This document shows, one piece after another, positions 59,135 through 64,000 of a DNA stretch of 64,000 nucleotides (positions are counted from its first letter, which is position 1; each line of letters begins with the position of its first letter). The stretch spans positions 280,452 to 344,451 of the forward strand of contig JAJEKV010000188.1 of the NCBI GenBank assembly GCA_021234155.1, read 5' to 3'. The notes under the pieces are model-generated. The model ran no database searches. It had not been told where the DNA came from and worked only from the letters and a program-made list of their open reading frames with translations. Position numbers and translations under genes: made by a program. Source of the stretch: Isoetes taiwanensis. Its lineage: Eukaryota > Streptophyta > Lycopodiopsida > Isoetales > Isoetaceae.

Positions 59135-59466
59135 GCCGTTGCATCGGTTATTGACTACAGGCATCGGTGGGTTTGTTGGGGTCATACCTCCAGGAGGTTA
59201 TGGATGCACGGACTCAGTTGTGTCCTCCGGGACGATATTGAACAGTCCTATACAATTGTACAGCGTGCCAGCATACTTATTACTGCTAAGGTTTTTCCCT
59301 CGAAAACCTTTCGGGGCGGGGGTTTTAATCCTCATCAATAATAAACTTCTTTGCTCTCTTTTTTGTTTGGGTCCCATAGGCCAATTGGTCTCTGTGGACG
59401 CTAAAAAATCTATTCTATTCTATTCTATTCTATTCTATTCTATTCTATTCTATTCTATTCTATTCT
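59135..59466 (+). repeat. Interspersed repeat with (TCTAT)n tail, copy 2
   Basis: The complement matches the repeat at 30985-31290 block by block: CCTATGGGACCC, AAAGGTTTTCGAGGGAAAA, CGTCCCGGAGGACACAACTGA and CATAACCTCCTGGAGGTATGA. Here it is in the opposite orientation and ends with about twelve TCTAT units (59407-59466). A short element ending in a simple repeat is typical of SINEs and of truncated non-LTR elements. I see no clear Pol III A and B boxes. Confidence 0.7.
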
Positions 59467-59467
59467 A

Positions 59468-59530
59468 GGGTAAAAGCATGCTAGGGTGTCATACATTAGT
59501 TCTAAATTCATGTACTATTTTGCACTAGAA
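59468..59530 (+). repeat. Single MITE end related to 28282
   Basis: GGGTAAAAGCATGCTAGGGT.. differs from the 28282 terminus at two positions. No matching inverted end was found within the next few hundred bases, so this is a truncated copy or the end of a longer relative. Confidence 0.6.
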
Positions 59531-61029
59531 ACCCGTTTTTATGTAATTTTGAATGTATGGTAGGAGGCCGTGCTTGTCGTTATATATTTAAAAAGGAATA
59601 TATTTGATTGTTTGTCATCATGACATGAAGTGGCCGAAGCGGTTGTTCTTGAAATTTTGAGCACAATCAACTGGATTCCCTCCGATCCAGTAAATTCCCT
59701 CCAATCCATCCAAAACAAGCAAATTCCCTCCAATTTACGGTCTAAGAATCTAAAACAAAGAAAAGAATTTCAAATTCTTGCCGGATCTTTGCATGCATAT
59801 CAGTTTTCATAGTAGTAGTAGTGGCATGGCACAAGAAAATCAAAGTATGAACAGAAATTACTCAGGCTGATGTCGAAAATGAGGGCGGTGATACCAAAAA
59901 TCGACAAAGGGAAGCAGAAAAATGGTTGAACAAGATGCTCTAAATGACATCTTTGAATGAAGTGACAGAGAGTGATCATCATCCAACGATGAGAATGGCG
60001 AATCATATTCGGTACTTCACCAAAAAAAAATCAGGAAAAAGCGAGAAAAGGTTGTTGAATGCTTTAGAAATGAAGCAGTTCTCTATCTCACGGTGAAAGA
60101 GAGGTATTGGTTTCCGGGATCTTGCAAGATAACAAGCTCTTGGCGTTGTTTAAACACATGATTGGGCTACCTTGAGCGGTGGTGAAACATTCATTGTTAC
60201 AAAATCTCAAAGATGGATTAGAAGAGGTTAAATCTTCTAATAGCGGTGACAAGTTAGCGACCAAGCACTCTGTTTTATCCATGATTGTTGGGAAAAATGG
60301 GGAATTGAAGCAAAAAGGAGTTGCTTCAAAAATGTTGAACTACCATCCTCGAAATTTGTCATCTGGCTGCAGGCAAAGAAAGAGAATGAAAATTGCGAGG
60401 TCCAAGTATATGGGCATTAGCGGTGAAAGAGAAGATCGATTGTTTGGGCCGAAGACACAAAGCAATTAGTCATCAATTTTGGTTAAACAACACCAAGGTT
60501 TCATCTAAATCTGAGGGATGTAAGAAAGAAAAAGGCATCGAGGCAATCCGGTTTCTTGATATACCACGGGTATTTCATTCTTTCTTGTGTGAAATGCTTC
60601 TCGATCCCTCATGTATATGTTCATTTTATTGGAATTTATAGTATCTTCTTTGTTTTGATGTATGAATGCTTTCTAATGGTGATCTATTATTTATGTATTC
60701 ACTTTTACTTACTTTTACATATGCAATCACCTTTGTTGGTTTGCTTACATTTATTGACCATGTATATTACACTAAATCTTCCTTTCTTATTTATGCAGTG
60801 ACTCCAAAATTCTTAAGCAATGTACAGTTAGATATTTGCATAATATTGTATGTTATACATGTCTATAGAGTACATATCTTGTACTTTCGGACTTTGAATA
60901 GTGCCTATGGACTTCAAGAATTTACTCTAGAACATTAATATGCTCTAGGGTACAGTAATGTACCCACACTGCTACTTTATCCTTACACCGTATTTAATGT
61001 ACATGTGTAATGTGTATTCGTTGTCCTTA

Positions 61030-61150
61030 TGTATATTGTAAGTACATTAAAGTACATATGAGTGCATATGAGTGCATATGAGTACATCGAGTACATATTA
61101 GTACATTATGACTACATGTTAGTACATTTTGACTCGCATGTACTCAATTC
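61030..61150. repeat. GTACATATGAGT-type tandem repeat
   Basis: Irregular repeats of AGTACATATGAGTGCATATG and related (A/G)GTACAT(A/T) words. It sits between two coding blocks of the transposase, probably in an intron or inserted repeat. Confidence 0.65.
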
Positions 61151-62837
61151 GCACATACAAAATCTTTTATTAACTATGATGATTTGAATGCACAGTTTTG
61201 CTGAACCGTACGAGAACTTTGTGGAGCAACACCCGGAGGCGGAACATTGGCATCAGTTGTTCGAATACCTCAAACCTGATTGTGTAAGGAAGCTAAAGGA
61301 AAGAAACACATGTTGTTGTGTCAAGCATGAGCAAGCGTAGAACTTCGGGAAGGCATTTAATTCTATGAGGGCTAAGCTTCACATCAATTGTAGTTGCAAT
61401 TGTGAAGTTTGTCTTTGCTAACAAAAATGATGGAATTTGTCGCCTCACAAGCATACATACTTTGTAATGTCGGCACTCTATGGAGGAGTATGGTTTGTCC
61501 AAAACAGGATAGTGGCCGAGTGGTACAAATTAAATTGTATTACAAGTGATTGCAAGAACTGTGGTAAGCGAACATTAGCTTGTGTCCAAAAGAAAATGAC
61601 ATTGAAAGTAAAGTCAATTGGCAAATATACTCTTATGTGGATGAGAAGTCTAAAAAAGGAGTCTCAAGAAGGCTCAGTTGGTGGAGAAGACAACAAATGC
61701 ACCGTAATCTTTGGATGCCATGTTTGGTCACATGAAGACATTTATCCATCACAACTTTGCAGCTCAGCGGCAAAGCAAAGAATTCGAAGATGTGTTCAAA
61801 ACCTGAGAGATGATTCAGTGATATCGCTGGTTGACTTTGCAGAAAATTATACATTGAAGCCTTTCAAAGAGGTTCGGTCGAGAACATTGGAATCACGCAC
61901 CAAGTTACTATAATGGTACAGTTACCATGCTAAAGGTAAATGGCATCTTGAAGAAGATCGTTCACTTGTATATTTCGATGGCAAAATCATGATACACATT
62001 TTGTACAACATGCATTTAAGCTTCATCTAAAATGGCTGAAAGAGAATGGTGGATCTCATGTACGATCATATTGTGTGGTCGATGGTTGTCTTTGCACAAT
62101 ACAAGTCGAAGAAATTCATATTTCATTACGGGTACTATGTTGAATATGGCATTAGTTTACAATGGAACTACTTTGGTTCTGGGCATGGAAAAGGTGAACA
62201 TGATGGAGAGTCTGCCAAGGCCAAGCGGTACTTGCGGCCCGAACGATTCTGAGAACATGGAGCAATTAGAGGTGCACATGATGCTTGTGTTGTCTTGAGG
62301 AGCAAGCAATCTAATGTTAACAGAGTATCTTGGGAAGTGAAGGAGTCGATATTGATAGAACCAATGCATTGGATGTGCAACCTTTTCACAGTATTCAGAA
62401 ATTGCATGCTATAGCTTCTATAAGTCCAACTGACCCCACCTTAGTAATGGTGAGACCATTATCTTGCTTCGCAATGCTTGCATTAACTTTGAATGGGATG
62501 CTTGTGAGTCCATTTCATTACGTGGGAAGTGGCAATTAAAGAAGCTAGTACCCGGTAAGTACTCATTGTGAAGTAGAGAATGAGGAAACTGGCTGCTTTT
62601 GCAAATGAAAATGAAGAGCTAGAAGATCTAGTACAGGTAGGTGGTATGTTTGCTTCTTTTTCTTTTTGGGGAAATGGAGAAAATGTGCCATACTATATCC
62701 TTCTTTGCAAGAAAACAAAATTTGTTTTGCAGGAAAATGTTATTGACGATTACAAAATTATCACCATACGGATGAAACAGTCATATCCACAGTATTACTA
62801 TCAAAAATTGCACAGTTGTCACCACAAGTATAAGTCT

Positions 62838-62877
62838 CGCGATTTATCGCGTTTTGAGATTAGCGGATAAATCCGCT
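62838..62877. repeat. Two adjacent perfect hairpins
   Basis: CGCGATTTATCGCG and, 12 bp later, GCGGATAAATCCGC. Each is a 6-bp perfect stem with a two-base loop, and the two resemble each other. Confidence 0.7.
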
Positions 62878-62880
62878 TTG

Positions 62881-64000
62881 AGAACTAGTTGAGAGAGCCC
62901 CCTGGAGTATTTATAGCCTTGTTGCATTCCTCCCATTTTCATCAGCCGTCTTTGAGCCTCCCCTTTGTAGTCGCATGTAGGCGCTTTGTAATTTTCTTAG
63001 GCTCTCTTCCTCGAGCAGCCTTTGAGTCTGCCTTTTGTACTCATCTCATCTGCAAGCTAATTTGTTGGTCGTTTGGTCCCGGCTTAGGGTTTGTGAAGCT
63101 ACCATTTTATTTAGCCTTTGATTTCTTCCAGACGATTTTAGAGTCTCCAAGGCACTTGCTTCATAAGCCTGAGATGGCGTTATTAACGGTTTGGATCGTT
63201 ATCTCTTTGGGCGAATCGAAGTGTCTAGTTCACCCCGCTAGCGGTTGCTTCTGGGCTCCTCAAGCTACTCAGCCCTAGCCTACGTAATCGTGCGACAACG
63301 TCACCAAGCTCAGCGGTGATATAGTTCACCAGTCCGCTTAGTCTCATGAGGGGTTGTAATGTCGGTGCTCAAATCTCGGTTCAGGAAGAACATTGGCCGT
63401 GCTTGATTTTTCGAAATGTTTGGAGTTGTGTTTGCCTTGAGCCGTGGTGCTTTCTGTTTGGAAGCGGGATTATGCTTGTCGCCGGTGTATGGATGAATCA
63501 AAAGCCAGTCCATTTTGAGGAGCTAGTGCAACTTCGATTCCACGGATTGGGGTTTGAGTTTTACCCTCTGGGGCCTAGTTTTCTTCATACTTAGTGTACT
63601 CTTGCTATAGGTTTGAATCCAGGCTATATGCAATTCGTTCTTGCCATGTTGCAAGTCCTTTTCTTGAAGAGTTTTGAATCCAAGCCGTTTTAAGAGTCTC
63701 GAAGACACATGCTTCAGGCAAAGGCTGGGTTTGGATTGCTCACAATATTCAAGACTTCCTTCGTCGCTTCACGTCTTCAACATATCTGATTTGCAGCTTT
63801 CTGGACTCCACAATCTACTCAGGTGATAACTTTCAGTTTATTTTCCTCTGTTTTCTATGCTTTGCATAAGCCAGCTTTGATCCTAGTTCATGTCGGTTGC
63901 CATTAGTATAGCTTATGTGTGTTGCACCTGTCATAATATCCTTGCCTGCTATCTTTTTGGACTCACGATTTTCACTGTGGATGCCAGCCGGTTTGATTTT
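62881..64000. other. No gene recognised; diverged internal duplication
   Basis: The longest frame (62889-63278, 129 codons) has no recognisable domain. Two stretches, about 63129-63270 and 63660-63825, share GTTTTA.GAGTCTC.AAG.CAC, TGCTTCA, GGTTTGGAT and CTACTCAG in the same order, suggesting an old ~530-bp-offset duplication. Confidence 0.35.

Larger units (their letters stand above)
59630..62880 (+). pseudogene. Degenerate DDE-type transposase (WLNNTKVS / SDGC..QYK / SHGKG..DG family)
   Basis: Blocks in order: MVKHSLLQNLKDGLEEVKSS and GKNGELKQKGVASKMLN (60179-60345); VKEKIDCLG.. then INFWLNNTKVS and a DVRKKR-like segment (60420-60540); HWHQLFEYLKPDCVRKLKER then NTCCCVKHEQ (61250-61340); NCNCEVCLC-like and SDCKNCGKRTLAC (61390-61590); SVISLVDFAENYTLKPFKEV (61820-61880); QYKSKKFIFHYGYYVEYGIS, then LQWNYFGSGHGKGEHDGESA and KAKRYLRPE (62100-62250); and a C-terminal FVLQENVIDDY..YYQKLHS (62730-62815). 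The Asp-then-HGKG..DG arrangement and the upstream Cys/His cluster are a pattern I associate with transposase genes best known from animals, superfamily not settled. Stops, frameshifts and probable introns are numerous; the SDGC motif reads only after a one-base shift at about 62078. Confidence 0.55.

Noticed and set aside
59407-59466. (TCTAT)n as an interstitial telomere-like tract
   Set aside because: The unit is not TTTAGGG or a known plant telomere variant, and it sits exactly at the end of an interspersed repeat, which explains it as a retroposon tail.
59139-59468. 109-codon ORF ending in repeated FYSILFYSIL
   Set aside because: Its C-terminus is a translation of the TCTAT tail and its body is the interspersed repeat shared with 31 kb.

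Overview
This is nuclear DNA of a land plant. The evidence is a cellulose synthase (CesA) fragment that keeps a GT-AG intron, a nepenthesin-type aspartic protease remnant, a plant CACTA transposon with a Tnp2 transposase, a plant L1-type LINE and a Ty3/Gypsy LTR retrotransposon. The sequence does not let me name the species or choose between major plant lineages. Nearly everything recognisable is transposon-derived and decayed. I see no host gene that is clearly intact, no tRNA or rRNA gene, and no CRISPR array.

Layout. 1-6.6 kb is AT-rich with no recognisable gene. It holds a pair of ~130-bp direct repeats, each with a TATA box (710 and 3999), and a small minisatellite. 6.69-10.51 kb is a DNA transposon bounded by ~28-bp terminal inverted repeats and carrying arrays of a palindromic 'tatatcga' motif just inside both ends; its gene is degenerate and unrecognised. 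11.8-22.87 kb looks like a large CACTA element: a TTTTGTCA array, a coding-like minus-strand stretch, a SET-domain-like sequence at ~18.0-18.4 kb, a Tnp2 transposase with introns (18.8-22.1 kb), and a second TTTTGTCA array ending in a CACTACAAGAGAA-type terminus at 22873. 22.9-24.3 kb has exon-like fragments on the minus strand. 25.2-27.2 kb is a pogo/CENP-B-like (DDE_1) transposase pseudogene. 28.28-28.54 kb is a 255-bp MITE with perfect 23-bp inverted repeats. 30.5-31.8 kb is a CesA pseudogene interrupted by a short interspersed repeat. 34.9-35.9 kb is the aspartic protease remnant, which has lost its second catalytic Asp.

35.93-55.48 kb is a nested stack. A minus-strand LINE, about 6.9 kb without its insert, with a poly(A) tail and a 14-bp target duplication, lies just downstream of the protease remnant. 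Its coding region was then split by a plus-strand Ty3/Gypsy element (40402-52970, ~580-605-bp LTRs, polypurine tract, 5-bp target duplication). The Gypsy element carries gag, protease, RT, RNase H and integrase, plus about 3 kb of additional decayed coding sequence between integrase and the 3' LTR that I cannot assign.

56.4-62.9 kb holds a multi-exon coiled-coil/zinc-binding ORF, a second copy of the short interspersed repeat with a (TCTAT)n tail, and a degenerate transposase. That transposase belongs to a family with a WLNNTKVSxxxxDVRKKR-like region, a Cys/His cluster, and SDGC..QYK and SHGKG..DG motifs. The last kilobase contains paired GC-rich hairpins and otherwise nothing I recognise.

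The elements do not form a pathway; they record successive insertions. The points most worth a second look are the SET-like sequence inside the CACTA element, the extra 3' coding region of the Gypsy element, the palindrome-array transposon, and the 59.6-62.9 kb transposase.
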